29,480 nt of DNA, taken from positions 1-29,480 of the IMG/VR virus record IMGVR_UViG_3300017772_000075; one strand, given 5' to 3'. Source of the stretch: a virus. The notes below the pieces were generated by a model. The model made no database searches. It was not told where the DNA came from and saw only the letters and a program-made list of their open reading frames with translations. Position 1 is the stretch's first letter. Every line of letters begins with the position of its first letter. The position numbers and the translations under genes were made by a program. Positions 1 to 7,382 of this stretch are shown in pieces.

Positions 1-123
1 AAAAGAAAATTTAAAGTATACCCAAGTGCTTATGCTAATATGTATGCTTCTGGTGTTTGCTCTGGTAGGATCAAGCCAAAGTCTGCCAAGAAAAAAACAT
101 CTAAGAAAAGGAAACGTGCATGA
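1..123 (+). CDS. Small basic phage protein, 3' part only
   Basis: The open frame enters from the left edge and ends at TGA 121-123, leaving 40 codons. The visible protein begins with a KFKVYPSAYAN-type stretch, then has two Cys near residues 20, and ends in a Lys/Arg-rich tail. This sequence type recurs next to the terminase genes of marine phages; that is from memory and its function is not known. The next gene starts at ATG 120, overlapping the stop as ATGA, so translation is probably coupled. The strongly basic tail would suit nucleic-acid binding, but that is inference. The true start lies outside the window. Confidence 0.7.
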   Translation, partial: KRKFKVYPSAYANMYASGVCSGRIKPKSAKKKTSKKRKRA

Positions 124-239
124 CCATAACTCCTGAACTAATAGAAACAATACACAACATATCTTGGTTTGATGGTATCTGTTATATTTTTTTAGGTCTG
201 GGGGTATATGCTTTATATAGATGGATACGTAGGATATGA
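120..239 (+). CDS. 39-aa single-span membrane protein
   Basis: This is a short frame of 39 codons whose ATG overlaps the upstream stop (ATGA) and whose own TGA overlaps the ATG of the next gene at 236. An uncharged stretch at about residues 18-33 (GICYIFLGLGVYALYR region) looks like one membrane segment, followed by a short Arg-rich end. The double stop-start overlap is the best argument that it is real. No family is recognised. It could be a small membrane protein that acts late in infection, but no function can be assigned. Confidence 0.55.
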   Translation: MTITPELIETIHNISWFDGICYIFLGLGVYALYRWIRRI

Positions 240-499
240 GTTTACGTAAATGGGTTGGTGAGAAGTGGGTTGATATTGGAGCACCAAAGAAGAATGGTAA
301 GTATCAACCATGTGGTAGAAGCAAAGGATCTAAACGTAAGTATCCTAAATGTGTACCACTAGCTAAAGCAAAGCGAATGACATCAGCACAGAAGACATCA
401 GCAGTAAAAAGAAAACGTAGTGTTAAACAAGGAGTGGGTGGTAAGCCTACTAATGTAGCAACCTTTAAAAGGAAAAAAAGAAATGGCAAAAACAGTTAA
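236..499 (+). CDS. Basic small protein, 87 aa, unknown function
   Basis: The protein is very rich in Lys and Arg throughout, with Gly and Pro and two Cys in the first half (C26 and C39). The N-terminus reads as a short ordered segment (LRKWVGEKWVDIG) with a KYPKCVP motif near residues 35-41; such motifs recur in small phage proteins beside terminase genes. It is coupled at both ends: its ATG overlaps the previous stop, and its last 17 bases overlap the next gene. It is probably a DNA- or RNA-associated late protein, by charge alone. The antisense frame over it is a shadow. Confidence 0.75.
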   Translation: MSLRKWVGEKWVDIGAPKKNGKYQPCGRSKGSKRKYPKCVPLAKAKRMTSAQKTSAVKRKRSVKQGVGGKPTNVATFKRKKRNGKNS

Positions 500-659
500 A
501 CATTATTTAAGAGATGGTACAGTACATACTGGTGCTATGCATAAAATGTCTAATGGTAAATTACATACTGGTAAAACACATACCAAATCTAGTAAGCCAT
601 TATTCCATTTAAAAGATTTATCAATGACTGCTAAAAAGAAAGTAAAAGCAAATGGCTAA
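483..659 (+). CDS. Small basic His-rich protein, 58 aa
   Basis: ATG at 483 lies inside the 3' end of the upstream gene, and TAA at 657-659 overlaps the start of the next gene at 652. The protein carries several His residues in a repeated pattern of H-T-G and K-T-H-T, then a PLFHLKDLSMTAKKK end. A similar C-terminal string is familiar from small conserved proteins of marine phages, with no known function. The chain of overlapping small genes here (120, 236, 483, 652) looks like a single translationally coupled group. Function unknown. Confidence 0.65.
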   Translation: MAKTVKHYLRDGTVHTGAMHKMSNGKLHTGKTHTKSSKPLFHLKDLSMTAKKKVKANG

Positions 660-918
660 ATCACCAGCATGGACAAGAAAAGAAGGCAAGAATCCTAAAG
701 GTGGATTAAATGCTAAAGGTCGTGCTAGTTATAATAAAGGTCGTACCAAGACTGGTAAGAAAAGAAATCTAAAAGCACCGAGCAAAGTAGTAGGCAATAA
801 AAGACGTGCTTCGTTTTGTGCAAGGATGAAAGGTATGAAGAAGAAGTTAACGAGTAAGAAGACAGCTCGTGATCCTAATTCAAGAATAAATAAATCTTTA
901 CGTGCTTGGAACTGTTAG
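652..918 (+). CDS. DUF6321-like basic protein, 88 aa
   Basis: The sequence has the pattern I associate with the small DUF6321-type phage proteins: a W-x-R-KEGKNPKGGLN-x-KGR-x-SYN N-terminal half, then SFCARMKGMK and a DPNSRINKSLRAWNC end. The two Cys (one at SFC, one at the C-terminus) and high Lys/Arg content stand out. Such proteins occur widely in phages, and biochemical function is not established to my knowledge. It begins within the last codons of the previous gene, and its TAG shares a base with a GTG at 918. The family name is from memory and should be checked by profile search. Confidence 0.75.
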   Translation: MAKSPAWTRKEGKNPKGGLNAKGRASYNKGRTKTGKKRNLKAPSKVVGNKRRASFCARMKGMKKKLTSKKTARDPNSRINKSLRAWNC

Positions 919-1079
919 TGTATACCATTAATTATAAGATGGAGTTTAAATCAAGACCAAGTAAATATGAAGTTCAATGTAGATTATGGGATCTATTAGC
1001 TAAAGGTTTTACTCTACGCACACCAGAAGAAGATGCAGAGTATAAAAAATTTATAGAGGAGAAAAATGTTTATACGTGA
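918..1079 (+). CDS. Small unknown protein, 53 aa (GTG start) or 46 aa (ATG 939)
   Basis: The frame runs from GTG 918, which shares its G with the previous TAG (TAGTG), to TGA 1077-1079. An internal ATG at 939 would give 46 residues. The protein reads KYEVQCRLWDLLAKGFTLR then an acidic segment, a compact mixed helix pattern that I have seen in small proteins near the packaging genes of marine phages. I prefer GTG 918 because of the stop-start overlap and because no Shine-Dalgarno precedes 939. It overlaps the start of the next gene by 14 bases. Function unknown. Confidence 0.55.
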   Translation: MYTINYKMEFKSRPSKYEVQCRLWDLLAKGFTLRTPEEDAEYKKFIEEKNVYT

Positions 1080-1254
1080 ACTATCTTTAAAAGATTTAAA
1101 TAGACTACGTTCTATTGTACGTAATACTCATTTAAAATTTTACCCTAATGAGTTTATGACTAACGTAGAAGTTGATAAGTTTATAAATGCAGTCGGTCCA
1201 GAACTAGCTGGTAAGATGATCCGATACGCAGTAGACAACAAACAAGTCGAATGA
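1066..1254 (+). CDS. Small protein directly before large terminase, 62 aa
   Basis: The start is well supported by GAGGAG a few bases upstream of ATG 1066. The product is mostly helical in character, with LKDLNRLR and VEVDKFINAVGPELAGKMIR segments, and ends with ATGA overlap into the large terminase gene. By position it could be a small terminase-like or packaging accessory protein. However, at 62 residues it is much shorter than T7 gp18 and I see no DNA-binding helix-turn-helix, so this is only a positional guess. Coupling to the terminase start implies matched expression. Confidence 0.7.
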   Translation: MFIRELSLKDLNRLRSIVRNTHLKFYPNEFMTNVEVDKFINAVGPELAGKMIRYAVDNKQVE

Positions 1255-2783
1255 AATTAAATTACAAACCTGATGGTGCAGTAGTCAAAAGTTTTATGAA
1301 AGACAATAGTTTCTTTCGTGGACTACGTGGACCAGTAGGCTCTGGTAAATCTGTTGCTTGTTGTATAGAAGTATTCCGTAGAGCCTTAGCACAGAAACCA
1401 TCACCAGATGGCATACGTAAATCTCGTGTAGCTATTATAAGAAATACAAACCCACAGTTAAAGACTACGACTATGAAGACATGGTTAGATTGGTTTCCTG
1501 AAAAAGAGTTTGGTAAAATGAATTGGTCACCACCCTATACACATAGAATACAAGTAGGTGATGTAGACTTAGAAGTAATTTTTCTGGCTTTGGATAGACC
1601 AGAAGATGTTAAGAAGTTATTATCTTTAGAATTAACATTCCTTTTCTTTAATGAAAGCAGAGAAATAGCCAAGCCAATTATAGATGCTGGTACTATGCGT
1701 GTAGGAAGATACCCTTCTATGAAAGATGGTGGACCAACTTGGTATGGTGTTATAGCAGATACCAACGCACCAGACGAAGATCATTGGTGGAGTGTGATGA
1801 GTGGAGATGCACCACCACCAGAACATCTATCACGAGAAGAAGTTATGATGTTAGTCAAACCTGACAACTGGAAATTTTTTACACAACCACCAGGTATGTT
1901 AGAAAAAAGAAACTCAGATCAAGAAGTAGAAAACTATATAAATAATCCAGATGCAGAGAATAGAAACAATCTAATGCGAGATTACTATTCTTCTATTATT
2001 AGAGGAAAGACAAAGTCATGGATTGATGTGTATGTAATGAATAGATTAGGTTCAATCGAAGATGGTAAACCTGTATACAAACAATTTGCTTCAGACTTAC
2101 ACGTTGCCAAGCAACCAATAATACCAGCAGAAGTTCCATACTATATAGGTATCGACTTTGGTTTAACTCCAGCTTGTGTATTTGCACAACAAGTCCGAGG
2201 GAGATGGTTAATACTACACGAGATCGTAGCACAAGATATGGGTATGGTGCGATTTGGGGAACTACTTAGACAAGAGATGGTAAGTAAATTTCCCAACATA
2301 CCAGTAGCACGAATATTTGGAGATCCAGCTGGAGATTATCGAGCACAGACTGATGAGTCTACTCCATTCCAAATACTACGTGGTGCTGGTATTCGTGCCA
2401 TTCCAGCACCATCCAATGATGTATCGTTAAGAATAGAATCTGTAACTGCACCATTGATGCGATTGTTAGAAGGTAAGTCAGGTATATTAATTGATAAAAG
2501 TTGTAAACATTTAATTAAAGGATTTGAAGGTGGTTATCAGTACAAACGTATGCAAGTATCTGGTGAACGATACACAGAAAAACCAGACAAGAATCACTAC
2601 TCACACGTACATGACGCACTACAATATTTATTATTAGGTGCTGGAGAAGGTAGGCAGATTACTAAGAGTTCTATTACTAGCAAAGTAGTACAAGCAAAAA
2701 CTAATTTTGATGTCTTTACAAAAGCACCAAAAAAGAGTATACGAAAGAAGTGGAACGTATTCGATATTAGATCAAGATTATAG
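1251..2783 (+). CDS. terL: Terminase large subunit
   Basis: This is the motor and nuclease that packages phage DNA into the prohead. The ATPase half has a Walker A motif GPVGSGKS at residues 27-34 and a Walker B-like LTFLFFNE at 128-135. The RNase H-like nuclease half shows the three acidic sites expected: D302 in YIGIDFG, D358 in FGDPAGD, and D455 in HVHDALQYLLLG. The length of 510 residues is normal for the family. It overlaps the previous small gene by ATGA. No conventional small terminase gene is recognisable in the window. The packaging mode (terminal repeats, headful or cos) cannot be read from this. Confidence 0.97.
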   Translation: MKLNYKPDGAVVKSFMKDNSFFRGLRGPVGSGKSVACCIEVFRRALAQKPSPDGIRKSRVAIIRNTNPQLKTTTMKTWLDWFPEKEFGKMNWSPPYTHRIQVGDVDLEVIFLALDRPEDVKKLLSLELTFLFFNESREIAKPIIDAGTMRVGRYPSMKDGGPTWYGVIADTNAPDEDHWWSVMSGDAPPPEHLSREEVMMLVKPDNWKFFTQPPGMLEKRNSDQEVENYINNPDAENRNNLMRDYYSSIIRGKTKSWIDVYVMNRLGSIEDGKPVYKQFASDLHVAKQPIIPAEVPYYIGIDFGLTPACVFAQQVRGRWLILHEIVAQDMGMVRFGELLRQEMVSKFPNIPVARIFGDPAGDYRAQTDESTPFQILRGAGIRAIPAPSNDVSLRIESVTAPLMRLLEGKSGILIDKSCKHLIKGFEGGYQYKRMQVSGERYTEKPDKNHYSHVHDALQYLLLGAGEGRQITKSSITSKVVQAKTNFDVFTKAPKKSIRKKWNVFDIRSRL

Positions 2784-2795
2784 AAAGGAATTATT

Positions 2796-3032
2796 ATGTG
2801 TTCAGGATTATTTAAATCACCTCCAAGAGTAGTATTACCACCTCCATCCAAACCTGATCCATCTATAGCTATTAGAGAAGGTGAAATAAGAGATCAAAAT
2901 TTAAGCGATCAATCAGAAGCAAGTAAAGCTAGAAAGAAACAAATACAAGCTGGCTTCGGTAGAAGAAGTTTACTAACATCAAGTGGTGGTGGATATCTTT
3001 CTAATACTACTAATAATACAACTTTAAGTTAA
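2796..3032 (+). CDS. Small protein between terminase and portal, 78 aa
   Basis: AAAGGAAT precedes ATG 2796. The product starts with CSGLF-K then a Pro-rich stretch (residues 9-22), a charged helical segment (about 26-50, with GEIRDQNLSDQSEASKARKK), and a Gly/Ser/Thr/Asn-rich tail ending GFGRRSLLTSSGGGYL. This layout resembles small virion-region proteins common in marine phages; no function is known to me. Location between packaging and portal genes suggests a head-assembly role, which is inference. The N-terminal Met-Cys could also suggest lipidation, but there is no signal peptide ahead of the Cys. Confidence 0.7.
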   Translation: MCSGLFKSPPRVVLPPPSKPDPSIAIREGEIRDQNLSDQSEASKARKKQIQAGFGRRSLLTSSGGGYLSNTTNNTTLS

Positions 3033-3033
3033 T

Positions 3034-3204
3034 ATGAAACCAGATGCACAAAAGATACAAGCACATTTAGATACACATGAAGCTGTATGTACAGAAAGAT
3101 GGCTAGAGATTATAAGTAGAGTAAAAAGATTAGAAACAATCTTTATTGCTTTTAGTGGTGTTATTATGGTAATGTTAGCAACAATAATAATTAAACAGAT
3201 ATAA
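3034..3204 (+). CDS. 56-aa coiled-coil/membrane protein
   Basis: The frame is too short for many ORF callers but is bounded on the right by a TAATG stop-start overlap with the portal gene. The first half is a charged amphipathic helix (KPDAQKIQAHLDTHEAVCTERW, then IISRVKRLE). The second half, from about residue 36 to 53, is a continuous hydrophobic span (FIAFSGVIMVMLATIIIK). This helix-plus-one-TM plan resembles XhlA-type small membrane proteins linked to lysis in other phages, but that similarity is only of architecture. Its position inside the head gene cluster, far from the holin, is unusual for a lysis gene. Confidence 0.65.
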   Translation: MKPDAQKIQAHLDTHEAVCTERWLEIISRVKRLETIFIAFSGVIMVMLATIIIKQI

Positions 3205-4796
3205 TGGTAGCATTAATTCCTCAACCCATACTGAAAGAAATGTCTAGCTTAGAAAATATGTTAGCTAGATATAAAAGAGCAGAAAGTATAAAAGAGTTGT
3301 GGAGACCTACCTTCGAAGAATGTTTTGAATACAGTATGCCAGCAAGAGAAAGTTTTTATCCTACATCTGCTGGGCAAACTAAAACTGATAAGATATTTGA
3401 TGAAACTGCTGTGGTTGGTGTACAAGAATTTGCATCACGATTACAAGCTGGTATTGTTCCTAACTATGCAAGATGGGCAGAACTTATAGCTGGTAGTGAA
3501 ATACCATCAGAAGATCGTAATGAAGTAAATGAATCATTAGATGGTGTAACAAATTATGTATTTGAAATATTACAGAACTCAAACTTTGCACAAGAAATAC
3601 ATGAATCATTCTTAGACTTAGCTGTAGGAACAGGAGCAATGTTAATAGAAGAAGGAGATGCAATAAAGCCTATAAAATTTACTGCTGTCCCTTTATCAAG
3701 ACTTACATTAGATACAGGACCGAATGATATTATAGACACAGTTTATAGAACAAGAAAAATAAAAGCATCTAATATTCAATTAATTTATCCACAAGCAAAT
3801 GTACCAGCAGAAATAACTAGACAGTTACAAAATGGTAATGATATGTTTGTGCAATTAGTAGAATGTGTATCAAGAAATTATAGTAAACCAAATGTAGAAG
3901 TAAATGATCTTACAGTATTTGGTACAAATCCTCAACATATATATTTACAAAATCAATTTACAGGTGAAGGATCAAACCCATATGTAGTATTTCGTTGGAG
4001 CAAAGCCGCTGGTGAAATTTATGGGCGTGGTCCACTTTTAAATTCTATGCCAGCAATTAAGACCTGTAACCTTGTAATAGAAATGATATTAGAAAATGCA
4101 CAGATGGCTATATCTGGTATGTATCAAATGGAAGATGATGGAATTATAAATGTGGATACGATTCAACTCTTACCAGGAACTATCATTCCACGTTCTCCAT
4201 CATCTCGAGGACTAGAGCCAATTAAAAATGCTGGTAACTTTAATGTAGCTGATCTTGTATTAAAAGATATGCGACAGAATATTAAACGAGCATTGTATAA
4301 TGAAATGTTAGGTGACCCTAATCGTACACCAATGTCAGCTACAGAAGTAGCAGAACGTATGGCTGATCTATCAAGACAAATAGGTTCATCATTTGGTAGA
4401 CTACAAGCAGAGATGGTAACTCCAGTATTACAGAGAGTGATACATATTCTAAAGAAACAAGGTAGAATAAATATACCAACAGTAAATGGTAGAGAAATAA
4501 AAATACAGTCTACTTCTCCACTAGCACAAGCACAAGCTAACCAAGATATTAATGGATTTAATAGATTTTTAGAATTAATTGGTGCTAGATTTGGACCACA
4601 ACTAATAAATTTATTGGTAGATAGTAATGAAGCTACTAAATATTTAGCAGAAAAATTTGGAATACCAGCAAAACTTACAAGATCAAAAGAGGAAATGAAC
4701 CAAATAATGCAACAAATGCAACAAGCACAGCAAATGATGCAACAACAACAAGGACAAATGGCACAAGATGATGGACAAGAAACTCCCCCAAGTTAG
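3204..4796 (+). CDS. Portal (head-tail connector) protein
   Basis: This should form the dodecameric portal at the head vertex, through which DNA is packaged and ejected. Its 530 residues match T7 gp8-type portals. The N-terminal part (about residues 16-95) has the pattern of this family: RYKRAESIKELWRPTFEEC, FEYSMPAR, FDETAVVGVQEFASRLQAGI. The central and stem regions follow, and the last 40 residues are Gln/Met-rich, then acidic. It sits after the terminase and before the scaffold, as expected. Its 3' end overlaps the next gene by 29 bases in another frame. Confidence 0.95.
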   Translation: MVALIPQPILKEMSSLENMLARYKRAESIKELWRPTFEECFEYSMPARESFYPTSAGQTKTDKIFDETAVVGVQEFASRLQAGIVPNYARWAELIAGSEIPSEDRNEVNESLDGVTNYVFEILQNSNFAQEIHESFLDLAVGTGAMLIEEGDAIKPIKFTAVPLSRLTLDTGPNDIIDTVYRTRKIKASNIQLIYPQANVPAEITRQLQNGNDMFVQLVECVSRNYSKPNVEVNDLTVFGTNPQHIYLQNQFTGEGSNPYVVFRWSKAAGEIYGRGPLLNSMPAIKTCNLVIEMILENAQMAISGMYQMEDDGIINVDTIQLLPGTIIPRSPSSRGLEPIKNAGNFNVADLVLKDMRQNIKRALYNEMLGDPNRTPMSATEVAERMADLSRQIGSSFGRLQAEMVTPVLQRVIHILKKQGRINIPTVNGREIKIQSTSPLAQAQANQDINGFNRFLELIGARFGPQLINLLVDSNEATKYLAEKFGIPAKLTRSKEEMNQIMQQMQQAQQMMQQQQGQMAQDDGQETPPS

Positions 4797-5046
4797 TATA
4801 GATGGAATACGTAGAAGTACTGAACAAGAAAAAAGATTAAATGAAACTTTATTATCTTGTTTTGTAACTGATGCTGGAATGTTAACACTTAAATATTTAA
4901 GATCTATTACTATAGAAAGTGTAGCTGGATTTAATATATCTGATCAAGAGTTAAGAGCAAGAGAAGGTATGAGATTTCTAGTTGGTATTATTGAACAACG
5001 AATAAAGGAAGGTAAAAATGAGCGAGCAAGAAAGCCTAATAAATAG
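4768..5046 (+). CDS. Bbp19-like small protein, 92 aa
   Basis: The start (two ATGs at 4768 and 4771) lies inside the Gln-rich coding end of the portal gene, and the end overlaps the scaffold gene by 29 bases. The product has a helical pattern with an ELRAREGMRFLVGIIEQRIKEG ending. That 'RAREG...' region is what I associate with the Bbp19 family of small phage proteins found between portal and scaffold, although the match is by memory and weak. Overlap on both sides points to coupling with head genes. Function unknown; head assembly by context. Confidence 0.7.
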   Translation: MMDKKLPQVSIDGIRRSTEQEKRLNETLLSCFVTDAGMLTLKYLRSITIESVAGFNISDQELRAREGMRFLVGIIEQRIKEGKNERARKPNK

Positions 5047-5728
5047 CGAACAAGAAGTAAAAGATGAAGTAGGAGAAGTAGCAGAAAGACCAGAATGGTT
5101 ACCAGAGAAGTTTTTTAAAGATGGTAACCCTGATTATGAAGGACTAGCAAAGTCTTATACTGAAGCTGAAACTTATATTGGTAAGAAAAAAGAAGACTTA
5201 ACTACAGAAATAAAGACACAATTAGAAGAAGAAACTCTTAAAGCTGTACCTGAAACTTATGTATTACCAGAAATACCAGACACATATGAAACAGAAACAC
5301 CTCTTATGGATGGATGGAAAACTTATTGTAAAGATAATAAACTAAGTCAAGAAGCATTTGATAAAGGAATAGACTTATTTATACAAAGCCAACCACAAGT
5401 AGATATAGATGGTGAAAAGAAAAAGCTAGGTGAAAATGCAAATCAACGTATTGAAGCTGTAAGTTTGTGGGTAAATAAAAACTTTGATGAAGGACAAAGA
5501 CCTATGTTAGAAATGATGTGTTCTACTTCACAAGGTGTAGAAGCAGTAGAAAAAATTATGGGTATGTTACAAAATAGTATGTCACAAACTACAGATAATT
5601 TTATTGCTGGTAAAACAAAAGAAGACTTACAAGAGATGATGAAGGACAGAAGATATTGGCACGCACCTAGTAGAGATGAAACTTATATAAGACAGATAGA
5701 CTCAGCATTTGAAAAATTATATAAATGA
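5018..5728 (+). CDS. Capsid assembly scaffold protein
   Basis: AAGGAAGGT upstream of ATG 5018 is a good ribosome site. The 236-residue product is acidic and helical, with an N-terminal acidic leader, the motif RPEWLPEKFFKDGNPDYEGL at about residues 24-43 that is frequent in podovirus scaffolds, and a C-terminal basic/aromatic tail (about 208-236, MKDRRYWHAPSRDE). In T7-like phages such a C-terminal segment is the part that meets the capsid. It directly precedes a GNAT-like gene and then the major capsid gene. Scaffold is the clear reading by position and sequence type. Confidence 0.88.
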   Translation: MSEQESLINSEQEVKDEVGEVAERPEWLPEKFFKDGNPDYEGLAKSYTEAETYIGKKKEDLTTEIKTQLEEETLKAVPETYVLPEIPDTYETETPLMDGWKTYCKDNKLSQEAFDKGIDLFIQSQPQVDIDGEKKKLGENANQRIEAVSLWVNKNFDEGQRPMLEMMCSTSQGVEAVEKIMGMLQNSMSQTTDNFIAGKTKEDLQEMMKDRRYWHAPSRDETYIRQIDSAFEKLYK

Positions 5729-6180
5729 TTATTGAAGTAAGACCAAGTACAGAAAAAGATGCTAGATATATTGGAAACAATATGCGAATGGAAGACATTA
5801 TAGAGTTAGATGCTGTAGGATCTAAACCTATAGAGTCTATGCTTTACCCTTTTACTTGTACAAATGCACAAACATTTACATTATTCTTTGATAAAGAACC
5901 TGTTTTGTGTGGTGGAACTATAGGAGAAAGTATAGGTGTAGCAAGATTATGGATGTTAGCTACTAAAAAAGCATATACAAAACCTTTAAAATTAGCATTA
6001 TTAAGTAGAAAATACGTAGATTTTTTACAGCAACCTTATGAATATATGTACAATTATGTACATACTGGTAATGAAAAAGCAGTAAAACTTCTTAAACATC
6101 TTAATTGTACTTTTGATTCGGAGATTACAAAAAATAATAATTTAAGTTTTGTAAAATTTTCTCGTTGCAAAAAACATTAA
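5725..6180 (+). CDS. GNAT-like protein, T7 gp13/DUF2833 type
   Basis: The product (151 residues) starts VRPSTEKDARYIGNNMR and has ESIGVARLWMLAT at about residues 68-80, then a VHTGNEKAVKLLKHLNCTF segment at about 112-130. That last part has the N-x-x-A-x-x-L-L-x-x-L pattern of acetyltransferase motif B. It looks like the DUF2833 family that includes T7 gp13, a protein needed for T7 virion morphogenesis. Whether it acetylates anything is not known. In T7, gp13 lies after the tail genes; here it sits between scaffold and capsid, coupled by ATGA to the scaffold stop. No clear promoter is seen. Confidence 0.75.
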   Translation: MIIEVRPSTEKDARYIGNNMRMEDIIELDAVGSKPIESMLYPFTCTNAQTFTLFFDKEPVLCGGTIGESIGVARLWMLATKKAYTKPLKLALLSRKYVDFLQQPYEYMYNYVHTGNEKAVKLLKHLNCTFDSEITKNNNLSFVKFSRCKKH

Positions 6181-6299
6181 TATAATATATAGATTTATAT
6201 AGCAGTCCCAGAGTATTGAAGTATTGCCCATTTGGATAACCTTACAAAGATAGGCTGGATAAACTCGGTGAAACTTTTTTAACTTAATAAGGAGGACTT
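6181..6299 (+). promoter_or_regulatory. Structured leader before capsid gene
   Basis: This is the longest gap of the late module and holds no gene. From 6208 to 6268 it can fold: CC-A-GAGT (6208-6214) pairs with ACTCGG (6263-6268), with small hairpins inside (CCATTTGG near 6228-6235, and CCTTACAAAGATAGG near 6239-6253). It is followed by a run of six T at 6275-6280 and a strong Shine-Dalgarno AAGGAGGA (6288-6295). The string GGATAAACTCGGTGAAAC looks like an RNA core element and recalls sequence that accompanies group I introns or homing endonucleases in phages, from memory only. It may set the high expression of the capsid gene. Confidence 0.45.
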
Positions 6300-7121
6300 A
6301 TGTCTATAGGAATAAGCACTGCTTTTATAAAACAGTTTGAGAGTGATGTTCACATGGCTTATCAGCGAATGGGATCAAAACTTAAAGACACCATCAGACA
6401 AAAACCAAGTGTGAATGGTAATCAAGCAGTTTTTCAAAAAGTAGGAAAAGGCTCTGCTGTCCAAAAATCAAGACATGGACAAGTGCCGATCATGAATATC
6501 GACCATACAAACGTAACAGTTACACTACAAGATTTCTTTAGTGCTGACTATGTCGATAGACTAGACGAACTAAAAACCAACATTGATGAAAGAATGGTAG
6601 TAGCACAGAGTAGTGCTGGTGCGTTAGGAAGAAAGACTGACGAACTAATTACTACTGCTCTTGATGGAACATCAAACCTATCAGGTAACTCTGACTCAGA
6701 TGGTTTAACAATAGCCAAGATAAATGGTGTATTTGGATCAATGGGTGAAGGTGATATACCTGATGATGGTGATAGATACTTTGTAGTATCACCTGATGGT
6801 TGGATTGATTTATTAGGAATCAATGCGTTTGCTGATGCAGACTTCATTGGACCAGATGAACTTCCATACAAAGGTGGTATGGTTGCTAAAAGATGGCTTG
6901 GTTTTATGTGGATGACACATAGTGGACTACCAGTAACAGGTGGTAGAAGACAATGTTTCGCATATCACAGATCTGGAATAGGTGTAGCTATGGGTGCAGA
7001 TGTAACCACAGAAATTAACTACATTCCAGAAAGAGTGTCTAATTTAATAACTGCATATATGAGTCTGGGTGTTGTCTTAATTGACGATAACGCAGTCTTT
7101 GAAGTGCAAATAACTGAATAG
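6300..7121 (+). CDS. Major capsid protein
   Basis: The gene has the strongest ribosome site of the late module (AAGGAGGACTT before ATG 6300). The 273-residue product has HK97-fold capsid character: an N-terminal helix, a loop with HTNVTVTLQDFFSADYVDRLDE (about 69-90), RYFVVSPDGWIDLL (about 159-172), FADADFIGPDELPYKGGMVAK (about 178-197) and a TSHSGLP-like strand (MTHSGLPVTGG, 205-215). It is short against T7 gp10A (345 residues) but in the range of compact marine podovirus capsids. Location after scaffold is canonical. Better G+C than its neighbours fits high expression. Confidence 0.93.
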   Translation: MSIGISTAFIKQFESDVHMAYQRMGSKLKDTIRQKPSVNGNQAVFQKVGKGSAVQKSRHGQVPIMNIDHTNVTVTLQDFFSADYVDRLDELKTNIDERMVVAQSSAGALGRKTDELITTALDGTSNLSGNSDSDGLTIAKINGVFGSMGEGDIPDDGDRYFVVSPDGWIDLLGINAFADADFIGPDELPYKGGMVAKRWLGFMWMTHSGLPVTGGRRQCFAYHRSGIGVAMGADVTTEINYIPERVSNLITAYMSLGVVLIDDNAVFEVQITE

Positions 7122-7130
7122 GAGGTACAC

Positions 7131-7376
7131 ATGGCTTACGTAGCAAGTGATTTATACAAAGTTGGTGGTGCTAATCCTGGTATGTGGATATACAAATCTA
7201 CAGAAGCAGTTGGCGACATTGACAACTCAGGGTACTTTAATAGTGCTACTAATGAGTTAAAGCAGTTTGATGTTATAGTTATTATAAGTGCTACTGGTGG
7301 TACACCAGCAGTAGACTTAGCAACTGTAACTTCAGCTACAGGAGCGGCAACAGTAACAGTCGCACTTTTAGCATAA
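7131..7376 (+). CDS. Putative head decoration/fibre-like protein, 81 aa
   Basis: AGGAGGT sits just before ATG 7131. The product reads LYKVGGANPGMWIYKSTEAV then DIDNSGYFNSATNELKQFD and a beta-strand rich, Ala/Thr/Val end. Proteins of this pattern (an x-L-W-x-Y-x-S-T/A-D... GYF repeat-like unit) occur next to capsid genes or as domains of phage surface proteins. A capsid decoration or stabilising role is therefore likely by location, yet not proven. No Cys and no charged surface tail is present. It is separated from the next gene by the hairpin described at 7389-7408. Confidence 0.72.
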   Translation: MAYVASDLYKVGGANPGMWIYKSTEAVGDIDNSGYFNSATNELKQFDVIVIISATGGTPAVDLATVTSATGAATVTVALLA

Positions 7377-7382
7377 CTTAAC

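Noticed and set aside
6164-6186. TTGCAA ... TATAAT as a promoter before the capsid gene
   Set aside because: The boxes are only 10 bases apart, too close for sigma70, and an AT-rich region yields TATAAT by chance.
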